A stretch of DNA of 64,000 nt from positions 1 through 64,000 of the forward strand of contig NZ_WVHS01000004.1 in the NCBI RefSeq assembly GCF_009834915.1, given 5' to 3'. Below are positions 1-7,612 of this stretch, piece after piece (positions within the stretch are counted from its first letter, which is position 1; each line of letters opens with the position of its first letter). This DNA comes from Hufsiella ginkgonis. GTDB lineage: Bacteria; Bacteroidota; Bacteroidia; Sphingobacteriales; Sphingobacteriaceae. Made by a program: the position numbers and the translations under genes. The notes under the pieces were generated by a model, which did no database searches, was not told the origin of the DNA, and worked only from the letters and a program-made list of their open reading frames with translations.

Positions 1-315
1 GGTGTGTATCCAGAAATTCAGAGCTTTCGGACTGGCTGGTTTTTGCGGTGCGCTGAATGCGTCGTCAAAGCGGATGATTTCCATTCGACTCAGTTGTGCC
101 AGAAATTTCTCCAGCAATTCCGGTGCGATGACCAGCTTGTCTGCAAGGGTAGCCAAATCGGTCACTCCGTCCACTTCTTGCAAAATTTCATACTGTCGCC
201 TGTTCAATACCCGAAACGAGTGCGGATATGAACAATTGACTGTATAGCCGTAATCGTCATTGATCAGGCCGGAGAGCAGTTCTGGCGATCTACGCGGCAC
301 TAAATCTTTAGTCAT
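1..315 (-). CDS. Radical SAM peptide maturase, N-terminal part (runs off the window)
   Basis: An open frame starts at ATG 313-315 on the minus strand and stays open to base 1, giving 105 residues with no stop. Residues about 40-80 (RRQYEILQEVDGV, then LATLADKL and LLEKFLAQLSRMEII) read as a winged-helix segment like the leader-binding domain found at the N-terminus of many RiPP radical SAM maturases. The visible end, LNFWIHT, is the kind of first beta strand that directly precedes the CxxxCxxC cluster motif in SPASM-type enzymes; that motif would lie outside the window. It follows a repeat-containing Cys precursor by 12 bases, so it is probably the maturase acting on that peptide. The family call rests on this short match and on context. 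A non-radical-SAM winged-helix protein cannot be excluded. Confidence 0.6.
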   Translation of the reverse strand, partial: MTKDLVPRRSPELLSGLINDDYGYTVNCSYPHSFRVLNRRQYEILQEVDGVTDLATLADKLVIAPELLEKFLAQLSRMEIIRFDDAFSAPQKPASPKALNFWIHT

Positions 316-327
316 CTTCAATAGTAA

Positions 328-570
328 TTAAGTTCCACAGTCGCAATTGGCATTAACGGTGGTCGCGTTCAGATAACCTTTGCCTCTGGCATTTTCAATC
401 ATTGTCACATCGTCAAACAGCATGTCGTTTTCTTCAATATCAACATCGCTGGAGCAATTGCAATCGGGGCTTAAATGGTTGGCATCAAAGCGCAGGTAAC
501 TTGCGCCTAGAGCGGTTTCAATGATTTCTGCATCATCAAACAGGATGTTGTTTTCGTTTGTGGTCAGCAT
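328..570 (-). CDS. Candidate RiPP precursor with two tandem C-X-C repeats
   Basis: An 80-residue acidic protein from ATG 568-570; a GTG at 592-594 would add 8 residues. It consists of two direct repeats. Residues 6-41 begin ENNILFDD and end in DCNCSS; residues 47-80 begin ENDMLFDD and end in NCDCGT. Both contain an I-E-x-A segment, a Gly and YL at equivalent positions. The only cysteines are C37, C39, C76 and C78, so each repeat ends in a C-X-C core. A small repeated Asp/Glu-rich protein with conserved Cys endings, placed 12 bases before a probable radical SAM maturase, fits a multicore ribosomally made peptide precursor in which the LFDD segment acts as recognition sequence and the C-X-C end is modified. 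The repeats are directly visible; the function is inferred. Confidence 0.6.
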   Translation of the reverse strand: MLTTNENNILFDDAEIIETALGASYLRFDANHLSPDCNCSSDVDIEENDMLFDDVTMIENARGKGYLNATTVNANCDCGT

Positions 571-586
571 AGCAGTTAATTTATCG

Positions 587-1240
587 TTAATCACGGTGTT
601 GTTTGTTCAGTCGGTTCATAAGAGCAAAAACCGTAGTCGGATGCCATTTTCCACCTTCTCGGAAAGTCGGTACACCTTTTTTATTCAGTTCGTTTGAAAC
701 TGCGCGAATGGAGATGATACCGCGTTTTCGCAGCCGCCGGATTACCGGGGACAACTTAGTTGCAAATTCTTCCGCGGCTTGCTTGTTGATAACGGATAGT
801 ATTTTGCCGTTCTTTCCAAGTTCAACGCCTCGTTTCCTTGCAGCGTTCAGCGCCTCTTTGGTCGTTTCACTAATTCGCTGGCGTTGATCCTGGGCGACAG
901 CCGCAAGAATGTGAATCGTCAATTCGTTCGCATGCGGATTATCCGCAACAACGATTTTTACTTTCGATTTGACAACCCCGGCAATTTGTTCCACATCCCG
1001 GCCAAGCCGGTCCAGCCTTGCCACAATCAGCGTTGCTTTATTTTTTCTGCAAAGTTCTAATGCTTCATACAATCCGGCTCGGTGTTTCCGGGTCGATTTT
1101 ACTTCTATCACCTCTGTGAGCAAGTCGAAACCGTTCGTATTGCAATAATGCTGCACCGCGCTTTGCTGGGCATCCAGCCCCAAACCGCTTTTGCCCTGCC
1201 TGCCAGTTGACACGCGATAGTATGCGATTGCATGCTTCAT
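587..1240 (-). CDS. Small serine recombinase (resolvase/invertase family)
   Basis: A 217-residue site-specific serine recombinase, translated from ATG 1238-1240; an in-frame extension to 1339 lacks the family fold and is probably untranslated. The nucleophile is Ser11 in YYRVST, and the active-site arginines lie in ARLDRLGRD (about residues 74-82). A helix follows (AVAQDQRQRISETTKEAL), then a basic C-terminal DNA-binding region ending in a short recombinase-type helix-turn-helix. It lacks the long zinc-ribbon/coiled-coil tail of large serine integrases, so it is more like a resolvase or invertase. Its stop codon lies inside the longer GTG-started form of the RiPP precursor, so the two may be co-transcribed or coupled. 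Whether it inverts, resolves or merely resides in an island cannot be told here. Confidence 0.85.
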   Translation of the reverse strand: MKHAIAYYRVSTGRQGKSGLGLDAQQSAVQHYCNTNGFDLLTEVIEVKSTRKHRAGLYEALELCRKNKATLIVARLDRLGRDVEQIAGVVKSKVKIVVADNPHANELTIHILAAVAQDQRQRISETTKEALNAARKRGVELGKNGKILSVINKQAAEEFATKLSPVIRRLRKRGIISIRAVSNELNKKGVPTFREGGKWHPTTVFALMNRLNKQHRD

Positions 1241-1461
1241 TGGCTGCCTCGTTGTGTTCATCATTAAACCATCGGCTATATTTGAGCAGATATTGATTAA
1301 AAATCGCTTACCGAGAAATACAAAGCCTCTGCAATTCAACGGCTTGGATTTGGCGTATTCCGGGGAAAAGCGGTTTTTCGTTAACGGGTTGAAGATGGTT
1401 TATTGATGTACAAATTTCATGAGGAAATTTGCAGTTCTTTTTATATCAGGGATGACACCAA

Positions 1462-1935
1462 TTGGCTCTCGCGCTTTCAATCCTCGCACTGCTGGCAACC
1501 TTTTATCAAGCTTATCTGCAACGCGTTCATAACGCGAAGTCGTTAAAGCCGCTTATTCAGATTGATGTGATGGACCGCAAACGCGTCATAAGCGTCCTGA
1601 TCCGTAACAACGGTGTCGGACCTTTCATTATCAAAAACGTCTCCTTTACAACGAAGGGCAAACATTTTTCCGAACTAGAAGAATGTTTAAACCTCAATCC
1701 ACGGTCTTATCAACATTACACGGTTTCAGAAACCGTCGATAAGGTCATTCAATCCGGGCAATCTCACATCGTTTTTTCAACAGAGTTTGAGCCGACTGAT
1801 ACGGGCAAGGACATCGACAATGTTAGGGATCAGCTATCAACCCTGGAACTGAAAGTTGAAGGCATTGACGTTTATGATAACAAGATCGTTGCAGTGCGAA
1901 ACCTGCTTTGGTTTAATCGGAAAAAGGGTTCATAA
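1462..1935 (+). CDS. Membrane-anchored protein of unknown function, possibly 5'-truncated
   Basis: The product is 157 residues. It opens with one hydrophobic helix (residues about 2-18, LALSILALLATFYQAYL), then a short basic stretch and a beta-rich soluble domain (LKPLIQIDV, VISVLIRNNGVGPFIIKNVSF). That pattern is common in small bacterial membrane proteins that have a cytoplasmic beta-sandwich behind a single anchor. The only in-frame start is TTG at 1462; the frame is closed by TGA at 1453, and an ATG at 1452 is in another frame. An N-terminal frameshift or truncation is therefore possible. The gene is unpaired, and no family can be named with confidence. Confidence 0.5.
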   Translation: MALALSILALLATFYQAYLQRVHNAKSLKPLIQIDVMDRKRVISVLIRNNGVGPFIIKNVSFTTKGKHFSELEECLNLNPRSYQHYTVSETVDKVIQSGQSHIVFSTEFEPTDTGKDIDNVRDQLSTLELKVEGIDVYDNKIVAVRNLLWFNRKKGS

Positions 1936-2080
1936 TGAACTTATTCTCCTGTTGTCTGTCTGCGGACCAGGATTTGCAGCTTCTTTGATTACGAGAATAT
2001 ACTTGCACACCGAATTTATCTTATATTATAGTCTTTCCGCAGCGTCGCTGCAAAGTGCCGGGATCGACTTACGACCCTAG

Positions 2081-2100
2081 GTTGAACCAGAGTTGAACCG
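2081..2100 (+). repeat. Arm-type direct repeat, copy 1
   Basis: A 20-base sequence containing two GTTGAAC half-sites 11 bases apart. It matches 2321-2340 in 18 of 20 positions. The pair brackets the tRNA-fMet fragment at 2144-2188 and lies just upstream of the integrase start, as expected for arm-type binding sites of a tyrosine recombinase. Binding is inferred. Confidence 0.45.
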
Positions 2101-2139
2101 GAATGTAAGAGGACTAACGGGATATATTAAGTGGTTGAT

Positions 2140-2188
<49 letters not shown>

Positions 2189-2320
2189 CGCGGCCAATAT
2201 GTTATATAGGAGGTTTAATGCAGATAGATAACATTCAATTTGTGTTATCAAAACAGGTATTTAGCCCACATGTAGCCTTTGATTGATATGTATCTCGATT
2301 ATCTGTTCTTACTTCCCAAA

Positions 2321-2340
2321 GTTGAACGAGGGTTGAACCG
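2321..2340 (+). repeat. Arm-type direct repeat, copy 2
   Basis: The second copy of the 20-base GTTGAAC-containing sequence seen at 2081-2100, with two mismatches. It ends 20 bases before the integrase ATG. It is a possible integrase arm site that could also let the integrase repress its own transcription. This is inferred from position only. Confidence 0.45.
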
Positions 2341-2360
2341 ATAATCTACGGAGAAATTAC

Positions 2361-3665
2361 ATGTCCAATACCATTGTCCAGTTTACCAAAGCCAACATCA
2401 AAGCATTACCTATTCCCCTACAAGGCCGAGTTTATTACAGAGACGCTCAACTGAAAGGGTTGTCGGTATGTGTCTTGCCGACGGGGCGAACAACCTTTTA
2501 CGTAATTAAGAAGGTTAATGGCGAAGCAGCCAAAATCTACCTAGGGCCGTTCCCTGACCTTTCAATTGAGAATGCTAGAAAGCAGGCACAAGTAAAACTT
2601 TCGCTCATCGCGCAAGGTATCAATCCCCAAGACCAAGTTCGCACTGCCAAAGAAGAAATGACCTTGGGCGAGCTATTTGAGCAATATATGAGCAGATACA
2701 GCAAGCTACATAAGAAATCATGGATATATGACGAACGGGAGATCCCGAGCTTTGTATCTCACTGGTTCGGAAAACGCATATCTAATATTTCACGAAATGA
2801 CGTCCAAAGTCTTCACGAAGAAATTTTCCTAAAGTCCGGTTTATACCAAGCCAATCGAATGCTTGAAAGAATTCGAGCTATGTATAACAAAGCAATCTAC
2901 TGGGGATGGCAAGGGCAGAATCCATGTGTAGGAATTAAGAAATTCAAGGAGAAATCTCGTGATAGGTTTGTTCAGCCTAACGAAATGCCGTATTTCATCC
3001 GCGCCTTAAATGAAGAAGAAAGTCAAACTATCAAAGACTACCTCTGGCTTTTACTATTAACCGGGGCACGAAAAATGAACACGATGATGATGCGCTGGGA
3101 TGAATTGAACCTTGAAACTCAAGAATGGCGTATTCCTGATACAAAAAATGGCGATCCATTATTGTTACCCCTAGCCTCGCAGGCGGTAACAGTTTTGAAG
3201 CGCCGCCGCGAGACATCAAAAAGTGATTGGGTTTTCCCCCAAGATGGAGATTTAAGTAAGCATATTGTAAACGAGAAGCGTGGATGGAAACGGACTCTGG
3301 AGAATGCCACAATCTATCTTTGGCGGGATCACTCAAATGTGTCATCTTGGTTGGAAGAAGTTGAGAGAAATGATGAGAACCCATATCACACCAGGCTTTT
3401 TAAACGCATTAATCAACGCGCCATGCAACAAAGCATTAAGTTGCCAGTCGGCTTAATGGATATTAGACTACATGATTTGCGGCGAACGTTTGGTAGTTAT
3501 CAAGCAATCGTAGGGGCGAGCCTCCAAGTTATTGGAAGAAGCTTAGGTCATAAGTCACTTCAATCGACTCAAATTTATGCTCGCTTACACCTTGATCCTA
3601 TTCGGGATTCAATAGGTAAAGCTACGCAGGCGATGCTTTACGGCTCTGAACTGAGTTCCACTTAA
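2361..3665 (+). CDS. int: Tyrosine recombinase integrase, DUF4102 type
   Basis: A 434-residue tyrosine integrase that would integrate and excise the island at a tRNA gene. Residues 1-95 form the N-terminal DUF4102 arm-binding domain (GLSVCVLPTGRTTFYVIKK, then IYLGPFPDLSIENARKQA). Residues about 100-190 are the SAM-like core-binding domain, and the rest is catalytic. The pentad is complete: R237 (TGARKMN), H371 and R374 (HDLRRTF), H397 (GHKSLQ) and Y406 (QIYARL). An insertion of about 60 residues (around 300-360) separates the first Arg from the HxxR box. A tRNA-fMet 3' fragment lies about 170 bases upstream. DUF4102 integrases are best known from proteobacterial tRNA-integrated islands, so their use here suggests an integrase module shared across phyla. 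Confidence 0.93.
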   Translation: MSNTIVQFTKANIKALPIPLQGRVYYRDAQLKGLSVCVLPTGRTTFYVIKKVNGEAAKIYLGPFPDLSIENARKQAQVKLSLIAQGINPQDQVRTAKEEMTLGELFEQYMSRYSKLHKKSWIYDEREIPSFVSHWFGKRISNISRNDVQSLHEEIFLKSGLYQANRMLERIRAMYNKAIYWGWQGQNPCVGIKKFKEKSRDRFVQPNEMPYFIRALNEEESQTIKDYLWLLLLTGARKMNTMMMRWDELNLETQEWRIPDTKNGDPLLLPLASQAVTVLKRRRETSKSDWVFPQDGDLSKHIVNEKRGWKRTLENATIYLWRDHSNVSSWLEEVERNDENPYHTRLFKRINQRAMQQSIKLPVGLMDIRLHDLRRTFGSYQAIVGASLQVIGRSLGHKSLQSTQIYARLHLDPIRDSIGKATQAMLYGSELSST

Positions 3666-3844
3666 TATACCTCCCGTAAATTTAGATAAAGAGCGTGAAT
3701 TTCGTTAAAGTACGACGATTTCATGCTCCTTAAAAATTCGGCAAGGATTTTAGCAATAAGCATTTAATGGTATATTGTATTTACGATTACTTTATTATAT
3801 AAACTATTAATAGCTTTACAGATTTACGCATCGGAAAATATTCA

Positions 3845-5119
3845 ATGAGAACGAGCCAAGCATTTTTGCAAAAATTTGATACTGAGGTTAATAAAGATTG
3901 GTCGTTTGCTGAGAGCAGGTCTGTTGAACACCTAACACACGGCTATCATCGCTATCCTGCAAAATTTGTTCCGCAATTAGTAAAAAAGTTAATTGAGACC
4001 TACACCCAAAAAGGCGACAAAATCGTCGATGTTTTTGCGGGTTGCGGCACCACTTTAGTCGAAAGCAAGGTTCATGGTAGGACTTCTGAAGGGGTTGATA
4101 TCAATCCGGTCGCTGAACTTATCACAAGAGCAAAGATTACAGCTATTGAGCCGAAGAAGCTTCAGAAACGCTATGAAAGAATTCAATCGGCAATCCAGGG
4201 ATATGAGCCATTCAGAGTAGCAGCGCCGGAGAAGCACCCTCGAATTGATTATTGGTTTCGGGAAGAAGAGAAGGATAAGATTGCCTTTCTATATCATATC
4301 ATCTTGCCGATCCGAGATGAGCATTTAAGAGATTTTTTTCTTTGTGCATTGTCAAACATCCTGAAAAACTGTTCAAGGTGGTTACAATCGAGCACAAAAC
4401 CACAAATAGATCCTATTAAGGTAATTAGGGAACCCTTTGCGGCTTTCGAATTTCAAGTAAAGCGAATGTTAAAAAAGAACGGGCAGTTTTATGAAGAATT
4501 GTCCAATAATAAAGCGCTTAATGTAAAATGCAAAATCCGTCTCGCTGACGCCCGCAGAACGAAGATCAGAGCTAACTCGGCGAATGCGATTATAACATCC
4601 CCCCCGTATGTTACATCGTATGAATATGCTGATATTCATCAGTTGACAGGATATTGGTTTGATTATATTGCCGATATTACCTCGTTCAGAAAAGATTTTA
4701 TTGGCACCTTCTATTCAAACAATAAAGAAACAGAAACAATTGTTCCCATTGCTCAGGAAATCGTACAAAGGCTTATAGCGATAGATAAAAAAAGCGCAGG
4801 TGAAGTCGCTAACTATTTTAATGACATGTTTGCCGTGGCAACAGAAATGCGGAGAATACTAAAGCCAGGTGGAGTTGTCTGTATGGTGGTTGGCAACACA
4901 ACAATGAAGGGAGTTAAAATAACTTCCGCTGAAGCTTTTGCTCAAATGCTTTCGATGCAAGGGTTAAAGATTGAGAATGTAATTAAGAGAGAAATCCCTT
5001 TTAAATTGATACCTACAATTAGAGACAAGAAAACTGGTAAGTTTACTACCTTGGACAGCAAAAACAAGAAGTTAGTCTATCCAGAAGAATTTATAATAGT
5101 CGCACGAAAAAAGGTTTAA
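3845..5119 (+). CDS. DNA methyltransferase of a MORC/Z1 restriction-modification operon
   Basis: A 424-residue SAM-dependent DNA amino-methyltransferase (N4-cytosine or N6-adenine). The SAM-binding motif is DVFAGCGTT (residues about 59-67), preceded by HGYHRYPAKFVPQL, a conserved lead-in of this methylase group. The catalytic motif is TSPPY (about 253-257). The late strand GVVCMVVGN also belongs to the Rossmann fold. Its TAA directly abuts the ATG of the next gene (TAAATG), so the two are translationally coupled. Within the operon it should protect host DNA from the nuclease encoded downstream. The recognition site cannot be read from sequence. The 180-base AT-rich gap upstream presumably carries the operon promoter, although no clear consensus was found. 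Confidence 0.9.
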   Translation: MRTSQAFLQKFDTEVNKDWSFAESRSVEHLTHGYHRYPAKFVPQLVKKLIETYTQKGDKIVDVFAGCGTTLVESKVHGRTSEGVDINPVAELITRAKITAIEPKKLQKRYERIQSAIQGYEPFRVAAPEKHPRIDYWFREEEKDKIAFLYHIILPIRDEHLRDFFLCALSNILKNCSRWLQSSTKPQIDPIKVIREPFAAFEFQVKRMLKKNGQFYEELSNNKALNVKCKIRLADARRTKIRANSANAIITSPPYVTSYEYADIHQLTGYWFDYIADITSFRKDFIGTFYSNNKETETIVPIAQEIVQRLIAIDKKSAGEVANYFNDMFAVATEMRRILKPGGVVCMVVGNTTMKGVKITSAEAFAQMLSMQGLKIENVIKREIPFKLIPTIRDKKTGKFTTLDSKNKKLVYPEEFIIVARKKV

Positions 5120-7585
5120 ATGGATCTCCGTAATATAGGCACCAGAATTGATGATATTCCTGTAAAAATTAGCTACAAAATCATCGAGCTATTTTCAGGG
5201 GGCTTATATTCGAGTCCTAATAAGGCGTTTGAAGAATTAGTCAGTAATTCCTACGATGCTCGTGCAACAAACGTTGCAGTATATATTCCTGTAGATCGCC
5301 TGAAGGAAAACTCTACTCTGTGGGTATGTGACAACGGCGACTCGATGGACCGCGAAGGCTTAAAATCACTTTGGAAGATCGGTGAGTCTCCTAAAAGTGG
5401 GGAACGAAAAAACGGAGATCGGCTTCAGATCGGCAAATTTGGTATAGGCAAACTAGCAACTTATATCCTCACCTATAAGCTGACTTATATTTGCAAAACA
5501 GCGGAGGGCTATTTTGCAGTAACAATGGATTACAGCAATATACATGAATCCACCGAGCAGCTAATCTTAGATGAAATCCAGTTAACGGAAGAAGAAGCGA
5601 AAACTCTCATTAAGCCATACACCGCAGTCAGCGGAAAAAACCTTGTCCCATTTGAAATGTGGGGAACTGCTTCGGAGCCTACATGGACTTTTACAATCAT
5701 GTCCAAGCTGAAACCAAAAGTGGGTGAGATACAGGAAGGCCGGCTGAAATGGATTTTATCAACTGCGTTACCTCTTAATCCAAACTTTAAACTTCACTTT
5801 AACGGCGCCGAACTACAGTCGAGCAAGGAAAAAACCAAAATCTTACAATCGTGGATTTTCGGCCAAGATGATGCAATAGTCGATAGGAATAAAGAATACA
5901 CAATTGGTGAGTATTTAGGAAAACCCTGTGTAAATCTGCCAAACTTATCAAATGTTGTTGGCCAGGTTGACTTGTATAAGGAATCATTAGTCAAAACCAA
6001 AGCCGATGATTGGGGACGGAGCAATGGTATATTTCTGATGGTTAGAGGCAGGCTTGTGAACCTAGAAGCAACATTGCCAGGGATGAGTGCATTATCACAT
6101 GGTATTTTCAACAGGATAAGAATTACTGTTCATGCTGATGAACTAGATGATTATATTACCTCAACACGCGAGAACATTAAAGATTCGCTGCCTTTCGAAG
6201 ACCTGAAAAGATATATACAGAGAAAATTCACAGAGGCAAAAGAGTACTATTTCAATTTAATCGAAGAGGAAGAACGCCTAAATTTAGCTTCCTACAAAGT
6301 AGCTCGCGCTTCTTCTGGCTTGTCAAGACGTCCGTTTCTAGTAGCTGCTCGAAGAATTTTTTCTGGGGAGATTAGTAATCTTGTTTTAACGGACATCCCA
6401 GAAAGACTAACAGCACAAGAGAAACAGGAAATCATTAAAGAACTTGAAGACAGCCTTTCTGGTGAAGCCGCGGTTATTAAAGAAATTAAGTGGGCTGCAC
6501 TAAAACCAGAAGACCCTATCGCTAAATTTGACTTACTTTCAGGTGTCGTGCGGGTAAATATAATGCACCCGTTCTTTGCTAATTTTATTGAGGATATTAA
6601 AAGTAAGCTCCCATTCGAGTTATTTGCCGTAACAGAAGTTATCACCGAAGTGTCGTTAATTGAGCAAGGTGTCAGCGAAGAAGATGTCAGAGAAATAATC
6701 TATCGGCGTGATCGTGTACTACGGGAACTAACTTTCAGTGATAAGCAGAACGCACCTGCTGTTGCAGCATTATTGAGAGCAACACTCAATGATCCTGATG
6801 GCTTAGAGGATTCTGTAGAGAAGTCATTTAAAACTCTAGGCCTCGAAACGACACCGATTGGTGGAAATGGAAAACCAGACGGTAAGGCAGTAGCTTACTT
6901 GGAGCATCGCGGGTCGAAAGAGAATTACTCTTTTACCTATGACTCCAAAAGCACCTCAAAAGATCGAATAATGGCAAGTACTGCCCACATTTCAGGTGTG
7001 GACAGACATCGAAGAGATTATGAGGCAGATTTTGCTGTCATCGTAGCCATAGATTATCAAGGGGCAGAAGATCCGAATTCGGCAATAAACAAAGAAGCCA
7101 AACATTCGAAGGTCACTTTGATACGAGCAAGTGATTTATGGAGCCTAATTTTATCTGCGGCCCCTAAGCAACTAGGACTAAAGAAACTACGTGAGCTGTT
7201 TGAGACTTGCCATACAGTAATTGAAACATCTAAATGGATTGACGATATCAAAAACTCGACTGTTGACCAAGGGCCAGTGAAAGAAATTCTCGAAACTGCT
7301 TACGACTTAATACGTAATGATACCGAAAGGCCTAACATAACAGCTCTCAGATTAACCATTAAGTCGAAATATCCCCATCTTAAAGATATAACCTCAGAAC
7401 AGATCAAGATTCACATACAGAGTTTGAAGACTATCGTGCCGAACTATATAACATTCGAGAATGACGAGATTGGGCTTCAAAACACGCCAGCAATAATTCT
7501 TGCGCAGATAAATCAGATTTCTTCTGACACGAATATTCCTTTTGAATTTAGGGATATTTTTATTCAGGCATTTAGTCAAAAATAA
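5120..7585 (+). CDS. MORC-like GHKL ATPase fused to a PD-(D/E)XK-like nuclease
   Basis: The product is 821 residues. The N-terminus is a Hsp90/MutL/MORC-type ATPase: the N-box FEELVSNSYDA supplies N43, then DNGDSM (residues 71-76) and GKFGIGKLA (105-113) form the nucleotide lid. The usual central Gly of DxGxGM is Ser here. A helical middle follows. The C-terminal part (about residues 580-680) has GKPDG, beta strands and YDSKST, the spacing of a PD-(D/E)XK nuclease fold. MORC-like ATPases joined to nucleases and encoded with methylases and Z1 helicases are known as predicted restriction systems. This would be the ATP-driven restriction subunit. The nuclease assignment is motif-level only. Confidence 0.8.
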   Translation: MDLRNIGTRIDDIPVKISYKIIELFSGGLYSSPNKAFEELVSNSYDARATNVAVYIPVDRLKENSTLWVCDNGDSMDREGLKSLWKIGESPKSGERKNGDRLQIGKFGIGKLATYILTYKLTYICKTAEGYFAVTMDYSNIHESTEQLILDEIQLTEEEAKTLIKPYTAVSGKNLVPFEMWGTASEPTWTFTIMSKLKPKVGEIQEGRLKWILSTALPLNPNFKLHFNGAELQSSKEKTKILQSWIFGQDDAIVDRNKEYTIGEYLGKPCVNLPNLSNVVGQVDLYKESLVKTKADDWGRSNGIFLMVRGRLVNLEATLPGMSALSHGIFNRIRITVHADELDDYITSTRENIKDSLPFEDLKRYIQRKFTEAKEYYFNLIEEEERLNLASYKVARASSGLSRRPFLVAARRIFSGEISNLVLTDIPERLTAQEKQEIIKELEDSLSGEAAVIKEIKWAALKPEDPIAKFDLLSGVVRVNIMHPFFANFIEDIKSKLPFELFAVTEVITEVSLIEQGVSEEDVREIIYRRDRVLRELTFSDKQNAPAVAALLRATLNDPDGLEDSVEKSFKTLGLETTPIGGNGKPDGKAVAYLEHRGSKENYSFTYDSKSTSKDRIMASTAHISGVDRHRRDYEADFAVIVAIDYQGAEDPNSAINKEAKHSKVTLIRASDLWSLILSAAPKQLGLKKLRELFETCHTVIETSKWIDDIKNSTVDQGPVKEILETAYDLIRNDTERPNITALRLTIKSKYPHLKDITSEQIKIHIQSLKTIVPNYITFENDEIGLQNTPAIILAQINQISSDTNIPFEFRDIFIQAFSQK

Positions 7586-7612
7586 TCCATAGGTTTTGTA
7601 AAGAGGGTATGC

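Noticed and set aside
2-247. Plus-strand ORFs of 81 and 75 codons at the left edge
   Set aside because: They lie antisense to the open minus-strand maturase frame and have biased Ser/Arg/Cys content with no family pattern.
1856-2080. 74-codon plus-strand ORF
   Set aside because: It overlaps the end of the 1462-1935 gene in another frame and runs into the att region; low-complexity product with no start site.
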